Both the position numbers and the translations under genes were made by a program. From Lutjanus erythropterus (lineage: Eukaryota; Chordata; Actinopteri; Lutjaniformes; Lutjanidae), in NCBI GenBank assembly GCA_020091685.1, contig CM034603.1, forward strand, positions 18,641,308 through 18,705,307: a stretch of 64,000 nucleotides of DNA. The letters are read 5' to 3'. Below the pieces are notes generated by a model, which saw only the letters and a program-made list of their open reading frames with translations, made no database searches and had not been told where the DNA came from. Position 1 is the first letter of the stretch; each line of letters begins with the position of its first letter. Positions 38,171 to 49,302 of the stretch are shown in pieces.

Positions 38171-38637
38171 ACCTCTGAATATTAACTGTCCAGCACCGAA
38201 CAGCAGAATGTCACAGTTAGCGACCAGCTGGTGAACACAGTGGAACATTTAACAGCTAAATCTGTGGAGTTGGTAGAGACCAAAAACAGAGTTCAACCAA
38301 AGTGCCCGGAACCTTCAGTCCCAGGAACTACTATCAAGGAACTATAAGGTTCCTTCAACCCACTGATGTCTGTATTTCCACTGTTGTCAAAAGACCCACG
38401 AAGATTAAGCAAATTAGACCACTGACGTATGAAAAACCAACAGCTGTCTTTGTTTGTGTTCATACTAATTTGCTAAAAGGGGGGGTGGCAATGGGAGGGG
38501 CCTATCACAAAAAGGTGCACAACATCGAAATGGATTCACAGACCTGCACAAGATTTTGTGGAAAGGTTGGTCACGAGGAGCCAGAGGACCAGTGTCTAAC
38601 CTGTGAAACATTCACCACGGAGGTCATCAGAACTAAC

Positions 38638-38747
38638 CTGAGGCGCTGCTCCTCCTTCTTGCGAAGCCTCATGTCCCTCTGCACCACCTGCAGCACATGC
38701 TCCGCCTCGATGTCCGACAGTCCTGACAGATCTAACTTGCGGCCCAT
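38638..38747 (-). CDS. myrip: myrip exon A, start codon and SHD1 helix
   Basis: Coding part of the first coding exon, 110 bases from the ATG at 38,747 to the donor CTCAG|GTTAGT, residues 1-37 (codon 37 split). It encodes [20 protein letters not shown] then [16 protein letters not shown], the N-terminal Rab27-binding helix of the Slac2 family. An in-frame upstream ATG at 38,789 exists, but the conserved [10 protein letters not shown] start fits the family exactly. A likely 3' splice site (TTCTTCAG) at 38,810 marks the beginning of this exon, so 38,748-38,809 is 5' UTR. Confidence 0.95.
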
Positions 38748-38829
38748 CGCTGACACACCTCCAACTGTCACTCCCCTCTGACCAATCAATCACCTTGTTT
38801 TTTTATCATCTGAAGAAGAGAAAAATATA

Positions 38830-38942
38830 CAAGAAGAATTCTTATTTTAGGGTGATTACACACTGAAAACATACTTTTTGAATATTCCATTTCAACTATA
38901 TTTTGCCAATAAGTCCTCCTAAATCTTACACACTGGACTTTT
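38830..38942. mobile_element. MITE fragment (accagtgtgtaggat family), right half
   Basis: Contains cttattttagggtgattaca, actgaaaacatac and cctcctaaatcttacacact followed by ggactttta, the right end of the MITE whose left half is at 27,318-27,540. A short related end also lies near 34,997-35,035. Confidence 0.6.
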
Positions 38943-40586
38943 AAACTGCTTACATCAGGACAAAGATTTAACCTGTCCTGAGGTGGTACTAACAATATGA
39001 GGTACTTTATTCCCTCAGTTATGGGCTTTTTAACAAAATATGACTTGACAACACATCAAGCTGTGGATGTGACAGGCTTCAGCTGATTTCTAGCTTCTTC
39101 TTTTGTTCCCTCTTTTGTCTAAATTGTTGTCAGAAATGATAATGATGTTTGATTACCTGCATATTTCTTTACTATATTGTATTGACTGCTTTCAGTGTTG
39201 TATTATTACTGATTGCCATCAGGGACATTAAGCTGTACTCTAATTCTAATAGCATTTATGAAGTTGCCAGTTCATGAAGTCAAAATAGCTAAAACTAATG
39301 AGTTTTAATACAACTGTCCTACTATAAAGCCTGCCTTCAAAAGGTAATGTTTTTGAAACAGAAATTGAATAATAGTACACTTTAATGTTAACTTACCATT
39401 ATTTTTTTTTGTTTCAAGAACAAGTTATGAACTATTAAGATATAATAATAAATAAACAACAAATATAATAAAACAAAACTAATGATAATACGTGCAGAGG
39501 GAATTACGTAATATGATAACAAGCAGAGATATATAGTCTTGAGACCAACCATAATACTGATGTGGCCCGGGATTAAATTGAATTTGACAACCATTCTCTA
39601 AAATGACTATAACACTGGATAAACACCTCTCTAAAACAGTTAATAAACTGCGAACATGGGTGTACTTTGTCTTGTCATGAAAACATTGCTTTATACATCT
39701 TTCATGAACTTCTACCTTTAGTAAACTAGATGTTTCACTGCTGTACACCTTTCTAAGGAAGTACGTTTATGTAAATTATTAACAATAAGTATGTTTGTTT
39801 TTAACTAATGACAATCTCCGACTTGATCTGCTTATTACAGTGAAATGCTGGTATATTCCCTGTAAAAAGCAGACTAACTGGAGGTCATCATACATCTGTC
39901 TATGAATGAACCACATCTGTTAAATTAACACATAAATGTATTATTTGCATTTAAAACCTGGCAGCTCATATACATACTGTAAACCTTCCTGGTTGACATA
40001 CAGAGCACAGAACTGTGTCCATAATCACTTCAAACTTATTTTGACGTCCCACAAGCCACTTACACCAGTAAATCAGGCAGGGGTATTAACACAGAGCAGG
40101 ATTTGGGTTTTCTGCATTCCTGAGGAGGAGAAATCTCCCTCTTTGTGTCAGACGTGAAACTGAGGCCCAGCTTTCTTTGATTGAAGCCACAATGACAGCA
40201 GACCACAGGGTGTGCAGTGAGTCTACAGAGGATCCTGTCACACTTATCAAGAGGAGAGCTGCTTAAAAAAACAAAAAAAAAACATGAAATTGCCTACAAA
40301 AGCCAGTGCAACCAATAGCCTACTTATTAACTAGCAAAACCATGAGTAGGCCACTTTTTTCAATTTTTGTGCATTAGATCTTGTGAGCTATTTAACCATT
40401 TAACTAAACATCAGAAATAAAGGCTACTTTCCTCATTAGTGATCAAAGACACAATTTATGAGCAAATATTCCAGTAAAATTGTTGATTTTTTTATAAGCT
40501 GATGTAAAAGAAAATCTCAGTAATTCTAATTTAAAAGAGGTTTTGTTCTTTTTATCTCTTAAGAAGTTGTATTCATAAAAACTCAC
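38943..40586 (-). other. myrip 5' UTR intron, nothing else recognised
   Basis: AT-rich interval between the proposed non-coding first exon and the first coding exon. Open frames at 39,388-39,748 and 39,936-40,157 have no domain and lie in repeat-like or AT-rich sequence. Confidence 0.5.
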
Positions 40587-40900
40587 CGATGTCTAAGTCT
40601 GTTGACCTGCTGGGTGAAACTGACCACCGGTGCACCTTCACAGCCGTAGGACGGGACGAGAAGCCCTCATACAATCCGTGAATAATGGGCGAAAATCTGT
40701 TAAAATACAACGTCGCGAGGAGTCGTCAAGTCGTCTTTTCAAAGCATTGTCTCCGTCTCAAAAGTTTGGAAAAAGTTTCGCTGCAGGTCTGATCCGTGCA
40801 GCCAGTCTCGGTCCCGCTGGTTTCTGAGAGAAAAATCAGGATCAAGCCTCAGTCACCGTTACCTCCAGTGTTTCATGCTGGACGCGACGAACTAGGAAAT
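40587..40900 (-). promoter_or_regulatory. myrip: Proposed myrip non-coding first exon and promoter
   Basis: On the minus strand a good donor, CATCG|GTGAGTTT, ends at 40,587. The following 300 bases upstream are much richer in CG dinucleotides than the surroundings (for example gtcgcgaggagtcgtcaagtcg and gacgcgacgaac). This is what a vertebrate first exon with a CpG-island promoter looks like, about 1.8 kb upstream of the start-codon exon. The transcription start is not visible. The plus-strand open frame here is a shadow. Confidence 0.5.
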
Positions 40901-42879
40901 ATGGAAGTTTGTGGAGCAAAAGCTTAACCATATAAACGACGGGTTGTGGTCATGTTTTTTTTTTGTTTTTGTTTTACAAGTGTGAGGATTTGTTTCCCCT
41001 AATACTTTAATTTGTTTCGGGGTCTGCTCGATTACAGGCAGATTTAACAGGATAAACTGTCTGCAGGAAGGTAGAGTCTGATGGGATAATGAGCAGCAGG
41101 TGCGTGTGAAAGACAGGAAACTCACATGCAAACAAGTGGACAGGTGGAGAATTACAGTCTGAAATGACCATACTGGATATTGGTAATGTAAATGTATAGG
41201 GTCAGAGTGGTAAGACGCTTAACATAATATAATATAACATTGTTTTTATTTTTAAAGAAGTAATTTTAATTTTCTTTTTAAAAGTTATCCACTTCTCTCT
41301 TAAGTCAAATGTATTTTTGGATAGAATAAAACTTTGTCAATTTCGAAGGAAATTCTTGTGCCACGTTGCTCCAAAATTACAATAATATAAGAATGACAAC
41401 AACAGATCACAGCCTATATGTGACATATAAAGTATAACGAGCAAATGCAAAGAAACCGTGCCCCATAGAAAAGCAATGCAGGTAAGACAGGATAAGCACA
41501 AAAATAAGCCAAATAGTAAAAGTTGTAATGGGAATTACAAGTAATATTGGCAATGATATTGAGAGTAAATAAAAAGTTATATTGCACCAGATAATGAGCG
41601 TAAAAATGACACATGATATTAAACATAATCGTACATGATGAGAAACTAAAAGTAATATTGCACACGGTATTAAAACGTGCCATTAACATAATATTAACAT
41701 AACAGAAAAAATGAATCAGCAATCTACATTTTACTTTGTGTAATTTGTCGTTTATAGGCTTACCTTTGTTACAACTAACGCTACTCTGTAGGTGAAAAAT
41801 GAAAAATGTAGTTTGCTAGCTTACGTTAGCTATGCTAATTGAGCTAATTTAGCTAGCTAAAATAAGCTTCAGCTAATTCTTATCTTCAAGTGTAATGTTA
41901 GTCTTTTATGTTATTGGCATTAGTTTATCTTGTAGCTGGTCTGCTGAGCTGTGTTTTAAAAAGCAGTTAACCTACCCAAATGCCAACGACAATGTTCTAC
42001 ATCTGCACTTTAAAAATTATTTAAATGGAAAGTAGCTTAACTTGTACTTGAAGTAATTTGTTAGCCGGGTACTTCCCTCCTGTGTGGGCTGCTGCCCCGC
42101 GGTGGGGCACGATGGTACTGCAGGTGGGCTTTGAGAGGTCATTATGAATGAATGAATGAATGAATGAATGAATAAATAAATAAAGCAAGTTTCAATTTTC
42201 TATGTTTGAAAATAATGTACAAAAAAGTTTAAAAAGTAATCAGAACTAATAAAACAAATCTTTAAATTGGGATAATCGTAATTTTTAGTTTAACAGGTGT
42301 TAAACCTCATTTGTCATGATTCTCCAAATCCACGATTTGACATGACCATCAAGTCTTGATTTGTAAAGATCAACAGATTGTAGGTTGTATGCCCTGACAA
42401 CCTTACTTTTTCAAATTCTTCTTTAAAATAGTCTCTATGCTATCAAGAGGATCAAGAGAAAGGCTGGTAAACTATGCTGTGTTGTCTTGAAGTGTTGATT
42501 TTTTCTTTTTGCACACACATGCTGCATATAGGTTGGTATATAGAGAGAAGAAAATACAGGGAAAATCACCTATTCAGCCGTTTAATTTCTATTGATTTTC
42601 AGTTTGATATTGTAACTGTGACACCCCTATTGGTGGTACTGGCGTTACACTGGTGTCATTATTCATGTTTTCTCATATGTCGATCAGAGTTGTGATTAAA
42701 GTTTTGGGTGGGCCGCAGAAGATTTTCAGATTTCAAATTGGGCTGTGGCATTCTTAAGTTTGGGAATGGCTGATCTAGTGGAAGATTTTATTAAAAATTA
42801 AAAATGTATTCAACCCAGGCATTGTATCATCTTTATCACAGCAGACATTTTGACATTTTGAGACTAACTTCTTGGTAAT
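40901..42879. other. Intergenic region between myrip and the peptide array
   Basis: No gene recognised. The region contains an (ATGA/ATAA)n tract (separate entry), AT-rich sequence and short gttagctagc-type words. The minus-strand open frame at 41,414-41,722 is AT-driven and hydrophobic with no domain. Confidence 0.55.
42144..42184. repeat. (AATG)n/(AATA)n microsatellite
   Basis: Seven or so ATGA units pass into ATAA units, a compound tetranucleotide tract. Confidence 0.9.
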
Positions 42880-42993
42880 GTGAGCATCTTTTTGTTGCTT
42901 CCTCTTTGTTTACGGAGGACATGATTGGTTAGCTGTGACTATATAATGACCTGCATGTTTCACAACTGTACCAAACTCTTCAGTTCATCAGCC
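42870..42993 (+). promoter_or_regulatory. Core promoter and 5' UTR shared by the array
   Basis: A conserved block precedes each copy: ggtaatgtgagcatcttt, a gcttcctctttgttt box, a reverse CCAAT (attggtta), a TATA box (actatataatg, here near 42,939) and a 5' UTR ending cttcagttcatcagcc before ATGG. The TATA box lies about 55 bases upstream of the ATG. The eighth gene keeps the cttcctctttgtt box, a TATA box and the same 5' UTR end, so these are probably the functional parts. Confidence 0.6.
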
Positions 42994-43777
42994 ATGGACA
43001 AAAGTGTGCTGCTGGTCCTGTTGGGTCTGCAGGCGTTCCTGCTCCCACAGCCTTCTCTTCTACTGATGCAGTCGCTCTGGAGAGGAGTTCATCGTCGATG
43101 GCCTATGATGCTCTACTGCTGGCCAGTGACTGGAGGAGGTTTCTCTTGTGTTGTAAGATGATCTTTGATTCAGATGTTTTCTCATTTAGTTGTAAATGTC
43201 AAACATGTTGCCACAAAACAAAAAGAAATCACAGTAGTTATTGAAATTGATTAAGATACAACTAATTCAACATATTATGAACGGTGAAACAGTAGGAGAA
43301 GGTGACTTTCTGTGCATAATAATGTAATGTTTGTTCTCATTTTATTATAGAAACCTCCCAGAGGTTTCCGACCTGTTACCGAACAGGGTGCCATTTTGGT
43401 TGGTGAGCTTGTTTTACTTTGAGTTTTTCTCTTCTGCCTGTAGAAGGTGACTTTCTGTGCATAATATTATAATAATAATGTAATGTTTGTTCTAATTTTA
43501 TTATAGAAACAAACTATTGGTTTGTCTCCCAAGTGTCGAGACTGTGGACCAGGGGCTGTTTGTTATGGTAAGCTTGCTGTACTGAGTTTTCTCTTCTGCC
43601 TGTCCTGCAATATGTTCCTCCAGAAGCTCATCTTAAAGTCTAAGATTAGAAAATTTGATAAATGTCAACATCTTCATTTGCTCTTCCTTAAAGAGTCAGA
43701 TATCAGTTGCTTGTGAATTACAGTCATATTTTCTCCTCTCTTTCAACAGAAGAACTAAAGGATGTGACTTGACCTGA
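42994..43777 (+). pseudogene. Array copy 1: small secreted-peptide gene, two middle exons
   Basis: Leader exon from 42,994 starts MDKSVLLVLLGLQAFLL, a strong signal peptide. A missing base then shifts the frame (ctgctcccacag where the other copies have ctgctcctcacag). A donor GTAAGA lies at 43,153, with a weaker alternative at 43,139. Two middle exons follow acceptors of the form ttattatag: 43,351-43,402 (about 17 codons, LPEVSDLLPNRVPFWL when entered in phase 2) and 43,507-43,567 (KLLVCLPSVETVDQGLF in the same phase). The last exon starts at 43,750 and AATAAA is at 43,922. Whether both middle exons are used together is unknown; their lengths do not keep one frame. The family is not recognised. 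Labelled pseudogene because of the leader frameshift, which could also be a sequencing error. Confidence 0.5.
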
Positions 43778-44760
43778 ACACTCTGCTCCTCCTTGATCAT
43801 ACTATAAATCATCCTCCCAAGAAATGATCTCATCTGCATAAAATAATTTGACATGTTGCATATGTTCTGTATTTTAAATGTGATTTTCATTATAAAAAAC
43901 TGCTTGAGATTGTCAACACCTAATAAATAAATGCACTGATAAATACAAATTGTGTGAAGTCTTGTGCTTTGAGTACTGTAGTTCTATTTTTCTACTCTAA
44001 TATTGTACTTTTTCTGAGAGATTTAGAAGTCAAATAGAGATTTTCAGTTTTAAAATTGGACTGTGGCATTCTTCAGTTTGGAAATGGCTGTTGTAGATAT
44101 ATCCCAGTTCATTATGTGACATGTTATCAGACTTTTCATCAGCTGGAAGAAGATTTATTCATTGGATTTTATTAATATTTAAAATTCATTCAGTCCAGTG
44201 TTTTCTCTGAGAATACGCCTTATATTACCAAACAGTTTGACTTGTTTGTGCAGGATAACTACATTAACATACATAATCAAGACCCTGAAACTGAAACAGG
44301 TATTGAGCTGAAATGATCAGTAGATTAGTTAATCAAGAAAAACAATCAGACTCACACTGTAAATCCTCGGACAAGTGCAACTATTTTGCTCAAGTTGGAA
44401 ACATTTTCAGCTTTTTAGTTGTGTCCTTGTGTCAGTTTACAGTCTGGGCAAATTTGAGTCTAATTGTCTTTCTGTGGACTTTATCCTATCACACCACCTC
44501 TAAAATTCTTACTGGTCTCTCTGAACACACACTTATAGTTAAATATCTTCTATAGCAAACACCCAACACAATACTAAATTTATATAACAACAAAAGCATC
44601 ACTGTAAAGGGTCAATTGATGCAGATTGCAAACATTTGTGTTTTCTGACTTTTCATGTTGTATCTTGTCCTTCTAGTTAGCTACATGTTTGTGATTTTTG
44701 CTACTACCAGAAAACAGTGTATGGTCACAGTGTTTTAAAAAATTCAGCGGTGTCTTCTTG
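43778..44760. other. Spacer between array copies 1 and 2
   Basis: Contains the shared downstream block (gaagtcttgtgctttgagta, tgtggcattcttcagtttgg, catcagctggaagaagattt) and a segment from about 44,240 to 44,740 that recurs upstream of copy 6 (about 52,420-52,920). No separate gene was recognised. Confidence 0.6.
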
Positions 44761-44874
44761 GTAATGTGAGCATCTTTTGTTGCTTCCTCTTTGTTTCTGG
44801 GACATGATTGGTTATGTGACTATATAATGACCTGCATGTTTCACAACTGTACCAAACTCTTCAGTTCATCAGCC

Positions 44875-45514
44875 ATGGACAAAAGTGTGCTGCTGGTCCT
44901 GTTGGGTCTGCAGGCGTTCCTGCTCCTCACAGCCTTCTCTTCTACTGATGCAGTCGCTCTGGAGAGAGTTAGTGTCGATGGCCTATGATGCTCTACTGGC
45001 CAGTGACTGGAGGAGGTTACTCTTCTGTTGTAAGATGATCTTTGATTCACATGGTGTTTTCTCATTTAGTTGTAAATGTCAAACATGTTGCCACAAAACA
45101 AAAAGAAATCACAGTAGTTATTGAAATTGATTAAGATACAACTAATTCAACATATTATGAACGGTGAAACAGTAGGAGAAGGTGACTTTCTGTGCATAAT
45201 AATGTAATGCTTGTTCTCATTTTATTATAGGAACAAACTACTACTTCGTCTCCCACAACTGTCCGATACTGTAGACCAGGGGCTGTTTTGTTTTGGTAAG
45301 CTTGCTTTACTTTGAATTTTTCTCTTCTGCCTGTCCTGCAATATGTTCCTCCAGAAGCTCCATCTTAAAAGTCTAAGATTAGAAAATTTGATAGAAATGT
45401 TAACATCTTCATTTGCTCTTCATTTAGAGTCAGATATCAGTTGCTTGTGAATTACAGTCATATTTTCTTTCTGTCTTTTCAACAGAAGAACTAAAGGATG
45501 TGAACTTGACCTGA
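44875..45514 (+). CDS. Array copy 2: small secreted-peptide gene, one middle exon
   Basis: TATA box near 44,820. The leader from 44,875 is intact through the signal peptide (MDKSVLLVLLGLQAFLLL, then TAFSSTDAVALER), but the frame reaches a stop after VSVDGL. Copy 4 has the same sequence at this point, so here the stop may be real. The donor is at 45,030. The single middle exon is 45,231-45,295 (65 bases); entered in phase 2 it is fully open and reads KLLLRLPQLSDTVDQGLFCF. The last exon from 45,486 then gives GEELKDVNLT and a stop at 45,514. AATAAA is at 45,660. The join of leader to middle exon is unresolved, and the product may be only the short leader peptide. Function unknown. Confidence 0.45.
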
Positions 45515-46073
45515 ACACTCTGCTCCTCCTTGATCATACTATAAATCATCCTCCCAAGAAATGATCTCATCTGCATAAAATAATTTGACATGTTGCATAT
45601 GTTCTGTATTTTAAATGTGATTTTCATTATAAAAAACTGCTTGAGATTGTTCAACACCTAATAAATAAATGCATTGATAAATACAAAATGTGAAGTCTTG
45701 TGCTTTGAGTACTGTAGTTCTATTTTTCTACTCTAATATTGTACTTTTTCTGAGAGATTTAGAAGAAGTCAAATAGAGATTTTCAGTTTAAAATTGACTG
45801 TGGCATTCTTCAGTTTGGAAATGGCTGTTGTAGATATCCCAGTTCATTATGTGACATGTTATCAGACTTTTCATCAGCTGGAAGAAGATTTATTCATTGT
45901 ATTTTATTAATATTTAAAATTCATTCAGTCCAAGTGTTTTCTCTGAGAATACGCCCTTATTGCACCAAACAGTTTGACTTCATCAAAAAATTCAAGGCGG
46001 TGTCTTCTTGGTAATGTGAGCATCTTTTGTTGCTTCCTCTTTGTTTATGATGACATGATTGGTTGGCTGTGAC

Positions 46074-46596
46074 CAGGGGCGGATCTAGAGGGTGGCATGG
46101 GGTGGAGATGCCACCTAAAGATGCCTTGCCACCTCAGTTGCCACCCCAGTTTGAACAGTTCTAGTTCAAAATAGACATATGAAAGCTGTGGCTGGATGGA
46201 AATTTACAAGACTGAAAGTCTGAAGTCAAGTGCAAGTGAATGCAGCAAGAGATGACGCTCTAAAGACGCTCTATAGTTTAATGATCTGTCCTGGCCACAT
46301 TTTAGGCTGAGTGGGTTTATGTTCAATAGGTATTTGGAGAAAATGTTTCAAGATTTGAAAATAAAACAATTTACTGCTTTATATTGACACCTTTAAATAT
46401 TTCTATTCAATGCCTTACTCATATGCCACAATAATGTTACATCTTATAGTTAAAATATCTTCATTGGAGCTTTTTTCAAGCAAATATTGATATTTGTGAT
46501 TGTTTGTGATTAAATCTGCATATATGTTTTGCAACCCCTTATAGTCTCTGTGCACCCTCTTGTCACCCTATGAATATTTCTCTGGATCCACCCCTC
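46074..46596. mobile_element. hAT-like non-autonomous element beside TATA box of copy 3
   Basis: The ends are inverted copies: caggggcggatctagag at the left and ctctggatccacccctc at the right. It is flanked by an 8-base duplication (gctgtgac at 46,066-46,073, gctatgac at 46,597-46,604). An 8-base duplication with CAGGGG ends is typical of hAT transposons. Copies 1, 2 and 6 have the empty site (agctgtgactatata). It encodes nothing recognisable. Confidence 0.8.
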
Positions 46597-46652
46597 GCTA
46601 TGACTATATAATGACCTGCATGTTTCACAACTGTACCAAACTCTTCAGTATC

Positions 46653-47445
46653 ACAGATAAAAGTGCTGCTGGTCCTGTTGGGTCTGCAGGCGTTCCTGCT
46701 CCTCACAGCCTTCTCTTCTACTGATGCAGTCGCTCTGGAGAGAGTTCGTAGTCGATGGCCTATGATGCTCTACTGCTGGCCAGTGACTGGAGGTTTTCTC
46801 TTGTGTTGTAAGATGATCTTTGATTCAGATGTTTCTCATTTAGTTGTAAATGTCAAACATGTTGCCACAAAACAAAAGAAATCACAGTAGTTATTGAAAT
46901 TGATTAAGATACAACTAATTCAACATATTATGAACGGTGAAACAGTAGGAGAAGGTGACTTTCTGTGCATAATAATGTAATGTTTGTTCTCATTTTATTA
47001 TAGAAACCTCCCAGAGGTTTCCGACCCTGTTACTGAACAGGTGCCATTTTAGTTTAGTGAGCTTGTTTTACTTTGAGTTTTTTCTCTCTTCTGCCTGTAT
47101 GAGAAGGTGACTTTCTGTGCATAATATTATAATAATAATGTATTTGTTCTAATTTTATTATAGAAACAAACTATTGGTTTGTCTCCCAGAAGTGTCCAAT
47201 ACTGTAGACCAGGGGCTGTTTTGTTTTGGTAAGCTTGCTGTACTTTGAGTTTTTTCTCTTCTGCCTGTCCTGCAATATGTTCCTCCAGAAGCTACATCTT
47301 AAAAGTCTAAGATTAGAAAAATTGATAGAAATGTCAACATCTTCATTTGCTCTTCCTTAAAGTCAGATATCAGTTGCTTGTGAATTAGTCATATTTTCTT
47401 TCTCTCTTTTCAACAGAAGAACTAAAGGATGTGAACTTGACCTGA
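46653..47445 (+). pseudogene. Array copy 3: start codon lost, two middle exons
   Basis: The leader is recognisable, but the bases around the start are altered (ttcagtatcacagataaaag where the others have ttcagttcatcagccatgg), so there is no ATG in place. The remaining leader (VLLGLQAFLLLTAFSSTDAV) is intact. The donor is at 46,808. Middle exons are 47,004-47,056 (closely related to the first middle exon of copy 1) and 47,164-47,228 (KLLVCLPEVSNTVDQGLFCF in phase 2, fully open). The last exon starts at 47,417 and AATAAA is at 47,593. The hAT-like element ends 8 bases before its TATA region. Confidence 0.5.
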
Positions 47446-47689
47446 ACACTCTGCTCCTCCTTGATCATACTATAAATCATCCTCCCAAGAAATGATCTCA
47501 TCTGCATAAAATAATTTGACATGTTGCATATGTTCTGTATTTTAAATGTGATTTTCATTATAAAATAACCTGCTTGAGATTGTCCAACACCTAATAAATA
47601 AATGCATTGATAAATACAAAATTGAAGTCTTGTACTTTGAGTACTGTAGTTCTATTTTCTACTCTAATATTGTACTTTTTCTCCATTAC

Positions 47690-49083
47690 ATTTATCTGAG
47701 AGATTTAGAAGAAGTCGAATACTTTGTTCTCTACCTTTGTGTGCAAAGAGAATTAGTCTGTGTGTAAATGTAAACGTCACATTAAAACACAATACACAAC
47801 ATATCCAGGGGTAGCAGGCTGGCTTCAAAAGTCACTGTCCTGATACTTTATGGATCAAGGACAAACTATTTTCTTCAGGTGTTTTCTTTGTGTAACCGCC
47901 GAGGGCAGTGGCTGAAATTGGTGATTTAAGGGATGGCTGTGGTCATCTAAGATTTTGTCATAAGCATTGGACTCCTTTTCATGGTGACAGGACAGTTGGG
48001 TTTATTTGCAGCCTGTGATGATGCTGCCCAGTTTAACATAGCAAAGATTTGTAACCACTTTGTCAAACCTCTTGCAAATCGACTCTACAGTCAAAACTAA
48101 GTTCTCTTTTCTCACAGCAGACTCTCACGTTAAAACAATACACATCATGTGAGTATCAATTTAAGGAGACATATTTTTCTTCCGACCTATAGCGCTATTT
48201 ATCCATCTAGATAGTTCATGCAGATATGTCTGTGGTTTCTTGACTGGCACTTGGCTTTCGGCTTGGTGCTCAAAGAGCCAAAATATGCATTTGAAAAATT
48301 CATCACAACTGCCTCTTCCCAAAAATCATGACCAGCTACTACTTTTTTCTTGTAGAAAGAAAGTAGCTGCAAATAGATTGACTGTAGAAAGAAAATGCTA
48401 TTTAGTCCAATTTTATTCAAGAGAAGGCAGACATCCCTATGGCTGGTATCAAAAATCTCTGTGACTCACACCAAAAAATCTATACAACACTACAGGTAAA
48501 AATATGTATGTAAAGAAAAATACATTTTTGATTTGGAGGTGAAATTTACCTTTAAACACTGGTGTTTATAGAAATTAAACAAAATACTGTTGAGCCTATA
48601 TTGTTTTGTCTTGTTTAAATTGTTGGTGATCTGAGAATACACAAATGTTCACTATTGACTTACAGTAACTGCACTGCTGAGTAAAATTAAAACACAATAG
48701 AAAATATTCAGACAGTGATAGTTTATTTAGTTCTGCATAAACAATTATCACTGAGCTTGTGAAATAACCACTGTAATTGTAAAAGGAACAGCCTGGACTG
48801 CAGCAGTCATGATGATTGAGCGTTTCCTCTCTGCTGCTGAAGCTCATATAAACTAAATGTAGAGCTTGTGTAATGTTTTTAAGGGAGTATTTTTTCTTTT
48901 GTTTTGTTCTGTCTTATATCTTTTATACAAGCCACAACATCTATGACAAAACAGCTGTTGAGTTTGATGTTGTCATGGTTAATCGTTTAATTTATTTACG
49001 GTTTTCAGGTTTATAAAGGTTTATGAAAGATCATAAATGGAAAGTACATTGTTACACTGATGTAAAAGATAAACAAATATTGA
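47690..49083. repeat. Array tail, first copy
   Basis: This block, from tccattacatttatctgaga to agataaacaaatatt, is repeated almost completely at about 55,960-57,407. It contains a diverged copy of the dispersed repeat seen at 32,765-33,214 (bases about 48,140-48,570). Open frames inside it are short and differ between the two copies, so it is treated as non-coding. On the minus strand a TATA-like word and ATG lie around 48,800-48,860 in both copies, but the frame ends after about 20 codons. Confidence 0.75.
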
Positions 49084-49250
49084 ATGTTATATCTTATAGT
49101 TAAAATATCTTCATTGGGCTTTTTCAAGCAAATATTGATATTTGTGATTGTTGTGATTAAATCTGCATATATGTTTTGCAACCCCTATAGTCTCTGTGCC
49201 ACCCTCTTGTCACTATGAATATTTCTCTGGATCCACCCTCTTCATGACTA
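49083..49250. mobile_element. Truncated hAT-like element and block junction
   Basis: The right part of the same hAT-like element (from atcttatagttaaaatatct to tctggatccaccctc) is fused directly to the array tail. The left end is missing. The junction at about 49,083 marks where the second duplicated block begins. Confidence 0.65.
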
Positions 49251-49302
49251 TATAATGACCTGCATGTTTTACAACTGTACCAAACTCTTCAGTTCATCAG
49301 CC

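Larger units (their letters stand above)
25040..38637 (-). other. myrip: Large first coding intron of myrip (13.6 kb)
   Basis: Splits codon 37 between exons A and B. It is unusually long and carries most of the dispersed repeats listed between these points. Stretches without their own entry (25,040-26,600; 27,531-30,226; 31,500-31,955; 33,215-34,280; 35,375-37,780) show AT-rich intronic sequence in which I recognise no gene. Long early introns often hold enhancers, but nothing visible here identifies one. Confidence 0.75.

Noticed and set aside
43507..43567. Frame reading PKCRDCGPGAVCYG in copy 1, which recalls the CGPGG...CFG motif of neurophysin
   Set aside because: Only a few residues match, other copies do not keep it, the rest of neurophysin's cysteines are absent, and another frame fits the family better.
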